From positions 1 through 64,000 of the forward strand of contig CAZDSU010000036.1 in NCBI GenBank assembly GCA_964508135.1: a stretch of 64,000 nucleotides of DNA, given 5' to 3'. Positions 43,645 through 51,470 of the stretch are shown one piece after another; the first letter of the stretch is position 1, and each line of letters starts with the position of its first letter. A program made the position numbers and the translations under genes. The DNA is from UBA6168 sp964508135. Lineage in GTDB: Bacteria; Bacteroidota; Bacteroidia; Chitinophagales; Saprospiraceae. The notes beneath the pieces were generated by a model. That model saw only the letters and a list, made by a program, of their open reading frames with translations. It did not search any database and had not been told where the DNA came from.

Positions 43645-45792
43645 ATGCTCAACGAGAAAAAGACGAATGAAGAAATCGAAGAGACAGACGACCTGCTCTC
43701 CGATGATGTCGTAAATAAAACGGCCAGCAATGCTACCGAAGACGAACTTGAACCCGAAGTAGTGCCCATAGAAGAACTTATCGACGATACCGCTTTTGAT
43801 GATTTCAACTGGGAATCAGCCAATAAGCACGGCGTTTCATATACCAAAGAGGAGCGCGAGCGCCTGACGGAGAAGTATGACCAAACGCTCAGTTCTTTGC
43901 TCGAAAACGAAATCGTTGCAGCTACTGTCACCTCCATCACTGCTGGCGACGTGGTGCTCGACCTCAATTTCAAATCCGACGGCCTCGTGTCCGTTGGCGA
44001 TTTCAAGGACATCCCCGACCTGAAAGTGGGCGACAAAGTGGATGTGTACGTGGAGCGCCAAGAAGACGAAAAGGGTCAGCTCGTGCTGTCACGCCGCAAG
44101 GCCAAGTTGCTGAAAGCTTGGGAATCCCTCAAAGATTCTTTCGAGAACGGCACGGTCATCCGGGGTACGGTCATCAGCAAAACCAAGGGTGGCCTCATAG
44201 TTGACTGCAGCGGTTTGGAGACATTCCTCCCCGGCTCGCAGATTGACATCAAGCCCATCCTTGATTACGACCAGTTCGTGGGCAAGCAGATGGAGTTCAA
44301 GGTGGTCAAGATCAACGAGACCATCAAAAACGCCGTTGTATCGCACAAGGCGCTCATCGAAAGCGACCTCGCCGAGCAGCGTGATGCCATCATTGGCCGC
44401 CTCGAAAAAGGCCAAGTACTCGAAGGCCTCGTCAAGAACATCACCGACTTCGGTGCGTTCCTCGACCTCGGTGGCGTGGACGGTCTGTTGTACATCACCG
44501 ATATTTCTTGGGGCCGTATCAACCACCCAAGCGAAGTGCTGCACCTCAACCAGAAGATCAACGTGGCCGTTCTCGACTTCGACGAGAACAAAAAGCGAAT
44601 CTCTTTGGGTCTCAAACAATTGCAACCCCACCCATGGGAAGTTCTCTCTGCCAATATCAAGGAGGGCGATACCATCAATGGCAAGGTCGTAAACGTGGAA
44701 GATTACGGTGCGTTCCTCGAAGTAATGCCAGGTGTGGAAGGCTTGATTCACGTGTCGGAGGTATCTTGGGGCAACCAACAAATCAACGCCAAAGATTACT
44801 TCAAAATGGGCACTGAATTGGAGGCCAAAGTTGTCACCATTGACCGCGACGAGCGCAAGATGTCACTGAGCATCAAGCAGTTGACCAATGACCCATGGGA
44901 TGAACTCAGCGAGCGCTTCCCAGTTGGCAGCCGCCACAAGGTGAAGGTAAAGAACCTCACGCAGTACGGTGTTTTTGTCGAGCTGGAAGACGGCATCGGC
45001 GGCATGATCCACATCTCCGACCTCTCTTGGACGAAGCGCTATTCACACCCGTCTGAGTTCACCAAGGTTGGCGCTGAAATTGATGCCATCGTGCTGGAAG
45101 TGGACAAGGACAACCGCAAGCTGTCCCTCGGCCACAAGCAGACGGAAGAAAACCCGTGGGATACTTTCGAGAACGTGTTCCCAGTTGGTTCCTACCACGA
45201 AGGCACAGTCGTTCGTCGTGACGACCGTGGCGCCATCATTCAATTGCCGCACGGCCTGGAGGCTTTTGCCCCCATCAAGCACCTGAAAAAAGAGGACAAC
45301 ACGACCGCCGAACTGGAGGAAGTGCTGATTTTCAAGGTGATTGAGTTCAACCGTGATGACAAGCGCCTACTCGTTTCTCACACCCGCTACCTCGATGACA
45401 TCCGTCGCGAGGCAGATGAGACCGTGAAGAAGGAGAAGGACAAAGAAGTTGACGAAACTCGCCAGACCGTGAAGAAGCAGCAGGCTACTGTTGTAAGCTC
45501 GACGCTTGGCGATTTGGATGTTTTCACTCAGCTTAAGGAGCAAATTGGCGATGGCGCTACTGCTTCTGCCGCTAAAGTTACCGCTGCCGTCAGTGCCGAA
45601 AAGGTTGCCACTCCTCCTGATGAAACAGTTGACGAAACAGTTGCTCCTGTTGCCGAGACGGTTGACGAAACAGTTGCTCCTGTTGCCGACGAAGATGTTC
45701 CTGTTGCCGAGACGGTTGCCGAGACGGTTGCTCCTGCTACTGACGAAGTTGCTACAGTTGTCGAGACGACTGAAGGTGATACGGCTGAATAA
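43645..45792 (+). CDS. rpsA: 30S ribosomal protein S1
   Basis: This 715-residue protein has six consecutive S1 RNA-binding domains between about residues 85 and 600, each with a G-F/V-V/L strand pattern such as TDFGAFLDLGG and EDYGAFLEV. An acidic N-terminal extension precedes them. The C-terminal tail (about 630-715) is a low-complexity stretch of ETVDETVAP-type repeats. S1 helps load mRNA lacking strong Shine-Dalgarno sites, in keeping with the weak ribosome sites in this window. The ATG at 43645 is chosen over a TTG six bases upstream. Confidence 0.96.
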   Translation: MLNEKKTNEEIEETDDLLSDDVVNKTASNATEDELEPEVVPIEELIDDTAFDDFNWESANKHGVSYTKEERERLTEKYDQTLSSLLENEIVAATVTSITAGDVVLDLNFKSDGLVSVGDFKDIPDLKVGDKVDVYVERQEDEKGQLVLSRRKAKLLKAWESLKDSFENGTVIRGTVISKTKGGLIVDCSGLETFLPGSQIDIKPILDYDQFVGKQMEFKVVKINETIKNAVVSHKALIESDLAEQRDAIIGRLEKGQVLEGLVKNITDFGAFLDLGGVDGLLYITDISWGRINHPSEVLHLNQKINVAVLDFDENKKRISLGLKQLQPHPWEVLSANIKEGDTINGKVVNVEDYGAFLEVMPGVEGLIHVSEVSWGNQQINAKDYFKMGTELEAKVVTIDRDERKMSLSIKQLTNDPWDELSERFPVGSRHKVKVKNLTQYGVFVELEDGIGGMIHISDLSWTKRYSHPSEFTKVGAEIDAIVLEVDKDNRKLSLGHKQTEENPWDTFENVFPVGSYHEGTVVRRDDRGAIIQLPHGLEAFAPIKHLKKEDNTTAELEEVLIFKVIEFNRDDKRLLVSHTRYLDDIRREADETVKKEKDKEVDETRQTVKKQQATVVSSTLGDLDVFTQLKEQIGDGATASAAKVTAAVSAEKVATPPDETVDETVAPVAETVDETVAPVADEDVPVAETVAETVAPATDEVATVVETTEGDTAE

Positions 45793-45824
45793 TCATCGTG
45801 TCAATAAGAATAATTGAAAGAATA

Positions 45825-45859
45825 ACCCCGGCTCGGATTACCGAGTCGGGTTTTTTTTT
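45825..45859 (+). terminator. Intrinsic terminator after rpsA
   Basis: CCCGGCTCGG (45827-45836) pairs with CCGAGTCGGG (45841-45850) with one G-T pair, closing a 4-base loop and followed by nine T. Confidence 0.92.
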
Positions 45860-45861
45860 GT

Positions 45862-45900
45862 AAAAAAAGGGGACGTAAAACTGTTTGTTCTACGCCCCCA
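45862..45900 (-). terminator. Intrinsic terminator after htpG
   Basis: On the minus strand, GGGG-G-CGTA pairs with TACG-T-CCCC (stem at 45869-45877 and 45891-45899) and is followed by seven T. It forms a back-to-back pair with the rpsA terminator. Confidence 0.85.
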
Positions 45901-45928
45901 TTTTTTTGTGCATCTGACCTGACACAGC

Positions 45929-47806
45929 TTATTTCAGGAACTGTAAGCTCTTCTTCACAAAAGCGCTCAATTCGGCACCCTTCAACATGCCTTGGTTGAG
46001 CAAGGCGAGATCCAGCAGGTGCTTGCCAAGGGCACTGCGTTCGTCGCCTTCGGGCAGTTTGAGCAGCTTGTCGGCCACGAATGGGTGGTTGGAGTTTACC
46101 ACGATATTGTACATGTCGCCAAAGTCGCCCATGCCCATACCGCCGCCGCCAAGCGCCTGCATCTCCTTCATGCGCCGGATGAATTCTGGTCGGGTAATTT
46201 GTACGGGCTGGTCGTTGGGAGAGAGTGGCTTCAATGTGACCGTTGGACCAGGCTTACCCTTCACCAAGTCCTCGAACACGGATTTTACCGTCTCCTGCTC
46301 CTTTTCGCTGAGGACGCTTTCCTGCTTTTCGTCTTTTTGTACGAGGTTGTCAATGGTGTCGGAATCCACCCTCACGAAGGTTACATCCTTCAGCTTGTGT
46401 TCTAGGTGCTGCATGAAGTGGGCGTCAATCACGTTGTCAAACTCCAGCACGTCGAAGCCGCGCTCCATAGCCGCTTCGAGCAGGCTGTGGTGCTCTTCGG
46501 CGTTGTGGGTGTAGAGCATCACCGTGCGCTTGTGCTTGTCCGTTTGCGCTTCTTTGATTTTTTTCTGGTATTCTTCAATGGTGAAAAACTCGCCACCCAC
46601 GTTTTTCAACAAGGCGAAATCCACAGCTTTTTCATGGAACTTCTCGTCGGACAAAATACCGTACTTGACAAACACGCCGAGGTCTTTCCATTTGTCCTCA
46701 AACGCTTTGCGGTCGGTTTTGAAAAGGTCGTACAGTTTGTCGGCGACCTTTTTAGTGATGTAGCCAGTGATTTTGCGCACGCTGCTGTCGCTCTGGAGAT
46801 AGCTTCGGCTTACGTTCAGTGGGATGTCCGGTGAGTCAATGACGCCGTGCAGTAGCGTGAGGAAGTCAGGTACTATCTCCTTCACCTCGTCGGTGACGTA
46901 CACTTGGTTGCAGTATAGCTGGATTTTGTTCTTCTGCACCTCCATCGAATTGCTCAGTTTGGGGAAGTACAGGATGCCGGTCAAGTTAAATGGGTAGTCA
47001 ATGTTCAGGTGAATCCAGAACATGGGTGTCTGATAGCTGTACGGGTAAAGTTCTTCGTAAAAATTTCGGTAATCATCGTCGGTCAGTTCGTTCGGCTGCC
47101 TTTTCCATGCTGGGGCAGGGTTGTTGATGATATTGTCCACCTCAATTTCCTTGGAGGACTTCTTCTCGCCCTCGCCTTCGTCCACCGTTTCCTTGCGAGT
47201 GCCAAACTTGATGGCCACTGGCAGAAACTTGCAGTATTTTTTCAGAAGCTCCTCGATGCGGGTATCTTCCAGAAACTCTTCGTTGTCCTTGCTGATGTGC
47301 AGCACAATGTCGGTGCCACGTGCTGTTTTTTCGCTGGGCGAAATGCTGAACTCAGGGTTACCATCGCAGACCCAGTTGACGGCTGCGTCGTCCGTTCGCC
47401 AGGATTTCGTGTTTACTTCAACTTTGTCTGCCACCATGAAGGCGGAATAGAACCCGAGGCCAAATTTGCCGATAATGTTGTGCTCGCCTTGGTATTTTTC
47501 TACGAACTCTTGCGCACTGGAAATGGCAATTTGGTTGAGGTATTTGTTCACCTCTTCCTCACTCATACCGATGCCCTTGTCCCGGATGGTAAGGGTTCCA
47601 GCTGCTTTATCTGCGATGACCTCGATGGTGATGTCCCCGATTTCGCCCTGAAGCTCACCTCGTGAGGCGACGGATTTCAGTTTGGTGGTGGCGTCAATGG
47701 CATTGGCGATAAGCTCCCGAAGAAAAATCTCGTGGTCCGAGTAAAGGAACTTTTTGATGATTGGAAAAATATTCTCGGTCTGAACGGAAATATTGCCTTT
47801 TTGCAT
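45929..47806 (-). CDS. htpG: Molecular chaperone HtpG (Hsp90)
   Basis: This 625-residue Hsp90 chaperone helps client proteins fold in the cytosol. The N-terminal GHKL ATPase domain has ELIANAIDA, IRDKGIGMS and FGLGFYSAF; the middle domain has RSYLQSDSSV and a catalytic-loop Arg; the C-terminal dimerisation domain is normal in length. It converges with rpsA, each gene having its own terminator. Confidence 0.96.
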   Translation of the reverse strand: MQKGNISVQTENIFPIIKKFLYSDHEIFLRELIANAIDATTKLKSVASRGELQGEIGDITIEVIADKAAGTLTIRDKGIGMSEEEVNKYLNQIAISSAQEFVEKYQGEHNIIGKFGLGFYSAFMVADKVEVNTKSWRTDDAAVNWVCDGNPEFSISPSEKTARGTDIVLHISKDNEEFLEDTRIEELLKKYCKFLPVAIKFGTRKETVDEGEGEKKSSKEIEVDNIINNPAPAWKRQPNELTDDDYRNFYEELYPYSYQTPMFWIHLNIDYPFNLTGILYFPKLSNSMEVQKNKIQLYCNQVYVTDEVKEIVPDFLTLLHGVIDSPDIPLNVSRSYLQSDSSVRKITGYITKKVADKLYDLFKTDRKAFEDKWKDLGVFVKYGILSDEKFHEKAVDFALLKNVGGEFFTIEEYQKKIKEAQTDKHKRTVMLYTHNAEEHHSLLEAAMERGFDVLEFDNVIDAHFMQHLEHKLKDVTFVRVDSDTIDNLVQKDEKQESVLSEKEQETVKSVFEDLVKGKPGPTVTLKPLSPNDQPVQITRPEFIRRMKEMQALGGGGMGMGDFGDMYNIVVNSNHPFVADKLLKLPEGDERSALGKHLLDLALLNQGMLKGAELSAFVKKSLQFLK

Positions 47807-47949
47807 AGTTGTTATGGATTGTTTATTAAGGTTTTGTGATAGAATAATTACTTGGTATGGCTAAAGCCGTTAAATAAATTTTTCTGGCTTTTTTGAAGAT
47901 CCTTAAAACCACCTTTCAAAGCACATGCCACCGGGTTTTACCTGACAAA

Positions 47950-48423
47950 ATGGCTGTTGTTGTTGATATTTTCAGAGATGATAAATATCAAACATTGTCT
48001 ATAAAGTTTATCCCAATGGTATTTCCGGTGTCACAGTTTCACACAAATGTGGTTGAACGGGCATTGCTTTTGCCTGTATTTTCGTGCCGTTGTTTTGATA
48101 AAAAGAATCAAATTATGGTAAATGCTGTCAAACATATTCATGAGTTAAAAGAGACAGCGTTCGGCATGAACGCTGGCATAGAAATTCATGGAAACAGGGT
48201 AAGAGACTTGATAACCAAGTTTTTCTATCGTGACAGTCATTTGTGTTTTCACATTCTATTGCAGGTGGATGGAGGAGAAACAGTTTTCTTCCGAGAGTTT
48301 ACGGATTATGCGGAGTACAAGAAGGCTTTCAGTGATTTGCAACAGGCTAGGCTCAATAATATAATCATCAACGCACCGAAAAAAAATCTGGCAACGAATA
48401 GCATTGTTGCAAAAGTGGCATGA
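47950..48423 (+). CDS. Hypothetical protein, AT-rich
   Basis: This 157-residue protein has no motif I recognise and no signal peptide. It has mixed alpha/beta character, with two cysteines spaced as SCRCF. By eye its base composition is more AT-rich than that of its neighbours, hinting at recent acquisition. The start is taken at the first ATG (47950); a TTG at 47893 would extend it by 19 residues. It is divergent from htpG. Confidence 0.6.
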   Translation: MAVVVDIFRDDKYQTLSIKFIPMVFPVSQFHTNVVERALLLPVFSCRCFDKKNQIMVNAVKHIHELKETAFGMNAGIEIHGNRVRDLITKFFYRDSHLCFHILLQVDGGETVFFREFTDYAEYKKAFSDLQQARLNNIIINAPKKNLATNSIVAKVA

Positions 48424-48567
48424 TTTTCGGAGGTAGTAAGAACGATTTCAAAATTAAATTCGGATTCAGCCTGTCACCCTCCCACACTGAGTTTTGATTC
48501 CGAATGTGCGCCCCGCTTCCCTTAAACCATCCAATTTGAATTCATAACTATATACCCAAGCCAGCAA

Positions 48568-48678
48568 TGGCGTTTAAGAAAAGGATGAAGCCAGCCCCGG
48601 CTTCCAAGCAAGTGTCTGCGAAACTCGCACACTTGAGTCCAAAGAGGTTTCGAGGCAGAAGTGCCTTGGGACAGTGAG
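48568..48678 (+). CDS. Possible 36-residue basic protein, or structured RNA
   Basis: An ATG-started frame of 36 codons encodes a very basic peptide with about ten Lys/Arg (start MAFKKRMKPAP, end RSALGQ). The same stretch can fold into consecutive hairpins: 48587-48604, 48609-48635 (11 bp with a bulge) and 48637-48672 (tetraloop). It ends right before a long terminator hairpin. Both a small ribosome-associated protein and a short structured RNA fit, and the sequence cannot choose between them. The upstream part of this 354-bp gap holds one further weak hairpin (about 48459-48505). Confidence 0.4.
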
Positions 48679-48728
48679 TGAGACCAGTTCGTTTGGGGGG
48701 TAGAGCTGGTCTTATACTCACTTTTTTT
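48674..48728 (+). terminator. Long-stem intrinsic terminator
   Basis: GTGAGT and GACCAG (48674-48687) pair with CTGGTC and ACTCAC (48706-48721) around a G-rich loop, with seven T following. It ends the small ORF or RNA at 48568. Confidence 0.85.
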
Positions 48729-48736
48729 ATTTTTTT

Positions 48737-48772
48737 AAAAGGGCAACGACAAGCAACGTCGCTGCCCTTTTT
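48737..48772. terminator. Terminator downstream of the MazG-like gene
   Basis: AAAAGGGCA with inner CGAC pairs with GTCG and TGCCCTTTTT. The A and T runs on both sides allow use on both strands; it follows the minus-strand MazG-like gene. Confidence 0.88.
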
Positions 48773-48777
48773 ACATT

Positions 48778-49119
48778 TTATCCTTTCAGCTTTTCGTTCA
48801 TTGCATGTCGTACCGCATCTCGCCGGGTTTTCTTTTCCAGATTCTTTTTCATGGCCTCTGTCAGGTTTACCCCAGTTTGATTTGCAAGGCAAATAAGCAC
48901 AAACAATACGTCTGCCATTTCGTCCGATAGGTCATCTTTGGCAGTGGCTGCCAACGATGCAGTTTTGAACGACTGCTCCCCGTAAAGCCGTGCCATGAGT
49001 CGTGCCACTTCGCCAACTTCCTCCATCAGCAAAGCAGTGTTGGTTAGCTCGTTGTAGTAGCGGACTCCGATGGTGCTAATCCAATCGTCAACCGTTTTTT
49101 GTGCTTCAGCTATGGTCAT
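48778..49119 (-). CDS. MazG-like nucleotide pyrophosphohydrolase
   Basis: This 113-residue all-alpha protein matches the small MazG-like NTP pyrophosphohydrolase family. The metal-binding acidic pattern appears as LLMEEVGEVARL (about 30-41) and LSDEMADVLFVL (about 64-75). Such enzymes clear non-canonical or damaged nucleotides, giving NMP and pyrophosphate. It lies 39 bp downstream of the TrpF-like gene on the same strand and may be co-transcribed with it. Confidence 0.9.
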   Translation of the reverse strand: MTIAEAQKTVDDWISTIGVRYYNELTNTALLMEEVGEVARLMARLYGEQSFKTASLAATAKDDLSDEMADVLFVLICLANQTGVNLTEAMKKNLEKKTRRDAVRHAMNEKLKG

Positions 49120-49158
49120 AATTTGAAAGTAAAAAGGGACAAGTTGGTTAGGGGCGTT

Positions 49159-49806
49159 TTACCCACCTATTTCGAGTTTGTCAAGAATTTCATCCAACTC
49201 CTCAAAAGACTTTAGACCAACCTTTTCCTCTTGGCCTCCTGAAAGGCTCAATGCTTCCGGCTGTATTGTTTCCAAAACTCGTAGGGTTTCATTGGGCCGA
49301 AAATCGAGGGAAAGGATGATTTTATATTGTTCAAAAAGATGGTTAAGAAAACCCAACGACAGGTTACTACCCATTTGCAACTTTGCCCAACTGATGCCCG
49401 CTTTGGTAAAATCTAGCAAAAAGTAGGCGCAATATTCGTCGAACTCCTGAAAATGTGCCATGATGTCGTCCTCGGTTGTAATATTTTCAACCACTACTTC
49501 CTTTATGAAAGTCAGGCTCGGCAACTTTTTCAACGTTTCTGCCGGGGTAAACATGCCAACTTGTACGGCATCGAAATGGAGCAGATTGTGGGCATCCTCG
49601 ATTTCTGTTGCAGTCGCAAAATCAAACTCCCCGACGATTTTCACCCCATCCACCCACTCGGCAATGGCCTTGGCCGCCATAAGTGAGATGGACGACTCGG
49701 GGCCGCCGCTGAACCGGAACCCAAGCCACTCCACTTCCCGTGCAGCAAAGTACCGGGCATCGGTGAGGTTGGTGACGGCACTGGCCTTGATTTTTGTTTT
49801 CAGCAT
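49159..49806 (-). CDS. TrpF-like TIM-barrel protein, catalytic Cys lost
   Basis: This 215-residue protein resembles phosphoribosylanthranilate isomerase (KIKASAVTNLTDARYFAAREVEWLGF at the start, split by family numbering; a later SLSGG). The usual KICG-type active-site strand reads KASA, so the catalytic cysteine appears replaced. No other tryptophan genes are near. It probably has another role or a different substrate; the true function is unknown. The start is taken at 49806. It is divergent from the MGMT-like gene. Confidence 0.7.
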   Translation of the reverse strand: MLKTKIKASAVTNLTDARYFAAREVEWLGFRFSGGPESSISLMAAKAIAEWVDGVKIVGEFDFATATEIEDAHNLLHFDAVQVGMFTPAETLKKLPSLTFIKEVVVENITTEDDIMAHFQEFDEYCAYFLLDFTKAGISWAKLQMGSNLSLGFLNHLFEQYKIILSLDFRPNETLRVLETIQPEALSLSGGQEEKVGLKSFEELDEILDKLEIGG

Positions 49807-49863
49807 TTTGTTGAAATGGTTAACTTGTTGCGCAAAGCTAAACAGCATTTATTACACAAGGCA

Positions 49864-50187
49864 ATGCCGAAGGAATCCTATTTCGAGCAAGTTTATGAGG
49901 TGGTGCGCTGCATTCCTCACGGGCGGGTGACGACCTATGGTACCATTGCCAGCATCCTGGCACTCGGCTCGGCGAGAATGGTGGGCTGGGCGCTCAACCA
50001 CTGCTTTGGCGAACTTGGCGTGCCTGCCCACCGGGTGGTCAATCGGAAGGGCGAACTCTCCGGGAGGAACCACTTCCCAACGCCCACCATGATGCAGGAA
50101 CTGCTCGAAAACGAGGGCGTGAAGGTTGAAAATGACCAAGTTGTTGACTTTGAAAGACTCTTCTGGAATCCTGCGGACCATTTTTAG
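49864..50187 (+). CDS. Alkyltransferase-like DNA-binding protein (ATL)
   Basis: This 107-residue protein is the C-terminal DNA-binding domain of the O6-methylguanine-DNA methyltransferase family, with VPHGRVTTYG and the winged-helix region. The active-site PCHRV motif reads PAHRV, so the alkyl-accepting cysteine is Ala. That is the hallmark of ATL proteins, which bind alkylated guanines and flag them for nucleotide-excision repair. The ATG at 49864 is chosen. It overlaps the end of a convergent glycosyltransferase gene by four bases. Confidence 0.9.
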   Translation: MPKESYFEQVYEVVRCIPHGRVTTYGTIASILALGSARMVGWALNHCFGELGVPAHRVVNRKGELSGRNHFPTPTMMQELLENEGVKVENDQVVDFERLFWNPADHF

Positions 50188-51272
50188 CAAGCCTCCAAAA
50201 ATAACGCAATCGCACTCGAAAGTGCTTTCTCATCAAAAAAATCGCCACGAAGGCCACTGCGTTTTTTAGCCTCAATGATTCCTCGTTCGAGGTGAAGTTC
50301 ACTTTGTTCTTGGCAGTAAAAAATATTTTCCTTTAAAAATTTTGCCGCAAGGCACTCCTGTTCCGTCTGGCCAGGCGTGGGGATTAGTAGTGCAGGCTTG
50401 CCGAGCCGTGCCAAATCCATTACCGTGCTGTACCCAGACCGCCCTATGAAAACACCGCTTTCGAGAATAGCTTGGTTCAATATCTCGGCGGTCATCGAGG
50501 GCACTATTTCGATATTTTTTTGGGGGGTAAAAATGGGGGTGTCGCCCAAATGTTCTGGCCTGCCCTGCACGATTAGGAATCGGGCGGATAGGCTACCGGC
50601 CTGCTCAATCAGGTTTTTTTCAAGCTTTGTTCGTTGTGGTTCCGGCCCAGAAAGCACGACGATGGCATCGTAGCGCTCCGCTTTCATTTCGCCCGTTACC
50701 ATCCGTGAGAGCGCACCGATGTACTTTGCCTTCTTTTTCAAACTAGGCTTGATGGGGTGCGAAAGCCCCCCGGACAGGTTCGGCGTAGTCGGCACATCTG
50801 GTATCCAACACTCATCGAATTGATTGATAATCAGGCGGTTGAAAAAGTTGACCACATTTTTAACCAAAAGAAATGGCGCTTGAATATTGACCTGGTGCGT
50901 GAGGAAGACGCAATGTTTTATTGAAAAAAAACACCCAAACCTGCTATCGGAAATGATGCCGTCAATGCCGTGACGGATGGAAAGTTGCCGCACGGCCTGG
51001 TGTTCCCGCCAGATGGCCCGCAAGATTTTTGGAAGTTGCCAAGCCATGTTCCAGGACATTTGGTTGTTTCGGTATTCCACGTTGTAGCCAGGCAGCTCGA
51101 AACTTTCCAGTTGGGGAAACTCTTGCCGAAGCAGCGCCAATGCCCTGCCGTCGGAGGCAAGCACGACGGTTGCGCCTTGGCTTTGCAGCTCCCTAACGAT
51201 GGGGATGCAGCGGGTGGCGTGCCCAAGCCCCCAACCGAGCGGGGCCACGAGGATTTTTTTCGGCTGGCTCAA
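50184..51272 (-). CDS. MurG-like family glycosyltransferase
   Basis: This 362-residue protein has the GT-B fold of the MurG/UGT group. It has an N-terminal GWGLGHATRCIPI motif and a C-terminal nucleotide-sugar motif (GRSGYSTVMDLARLGKPALLIPTPGQTEQ). It is not MurG itself, since length and central motifs differ, and matches the Bacteroidota family of unassigned GT-B enzymes. The substrate is unknown; a cell-envelope sugar is possible. It is divergent from a tiny lipoprotein gene. Confidence 0.85.
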   Translation of the reverse strand: MSQPKKILVAPLGWGLGHATRCIPIVRELQSQGATVVLASDGRALALLRQEFPQLESFELPGYNVEYRNNQMSWNMAWQLPKILRAIWREHQAVRQLSIRHGIDGIISDSRFGCFFSIKHCVFLTHQVNIQAPFLLVKNVVNFFNRLIINQFDECWIPDVPTTPNLSGGLSHPIKPSLKKKAKYIGALSRMVTGEMKAERYDAIVVLSGPEPQRTKLEKNLIEQAGSLSARFLIVQGRPEHLGDTPIFTPQKNIEIVPSMTAEILNQAILESGVFIGRSGYSTVMDLARLGKPALLIPTPGQTEQECLAAKFLKENIFYCQEQSELHLERGIIEAKKRSGLRGDFFDEKALSSAIALFLEAC

Positions 51273-51314
51273 GGATTTTACTAAGTTTGTACTTTGCGTA
51301 AACCTGCTTCGGCC

Positions 51315-51410
51315 ATGAAATTACTACGTTGGCAGACAATCCTGTTGTTTTTCTTTGCCTGCTGCCTGCTGCTGGCAGCTTGCCGTGCGAGCGATTGCAC
51401 ATGCCCGTGA
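51315..51410 (+). CDS. 31-residue small lipoprotein
   Basis: An ATG-started ORF of 31 codons encodes a hydrophobic stretch ending in the lipobox LAAC (Cys23), followed by only eight residues, CTCP at the end. The mature peptide would be tiny and Cys-rich. It starts 42 bp from the divergent glycosyltransferase start. An 8-bp-stem hairpin (51416-51448) follows the stop. I know no family. Confidence 0.5.
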   Translation: MKLLRWQTILLFFFACCLLLAACRASDCTCP

Positions 51411-51415
51411 ACGAC

Positions 51416-51448
51416 GAAGGGGCCTGCCTCATGGAAGCAAGCCCCTTC
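51416..51448. repeat. Hairpin between convergent gene ends
   Basis: GAAGGGGC (51416-51423) pairs with GCCCCTTC (51441-51448), with inner TGC/GCA. No T run follows on either strand. Confidence 0.7.
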
Positions 51449-51470
51449 TGAACTCTTGGTTCGGTCAGTA

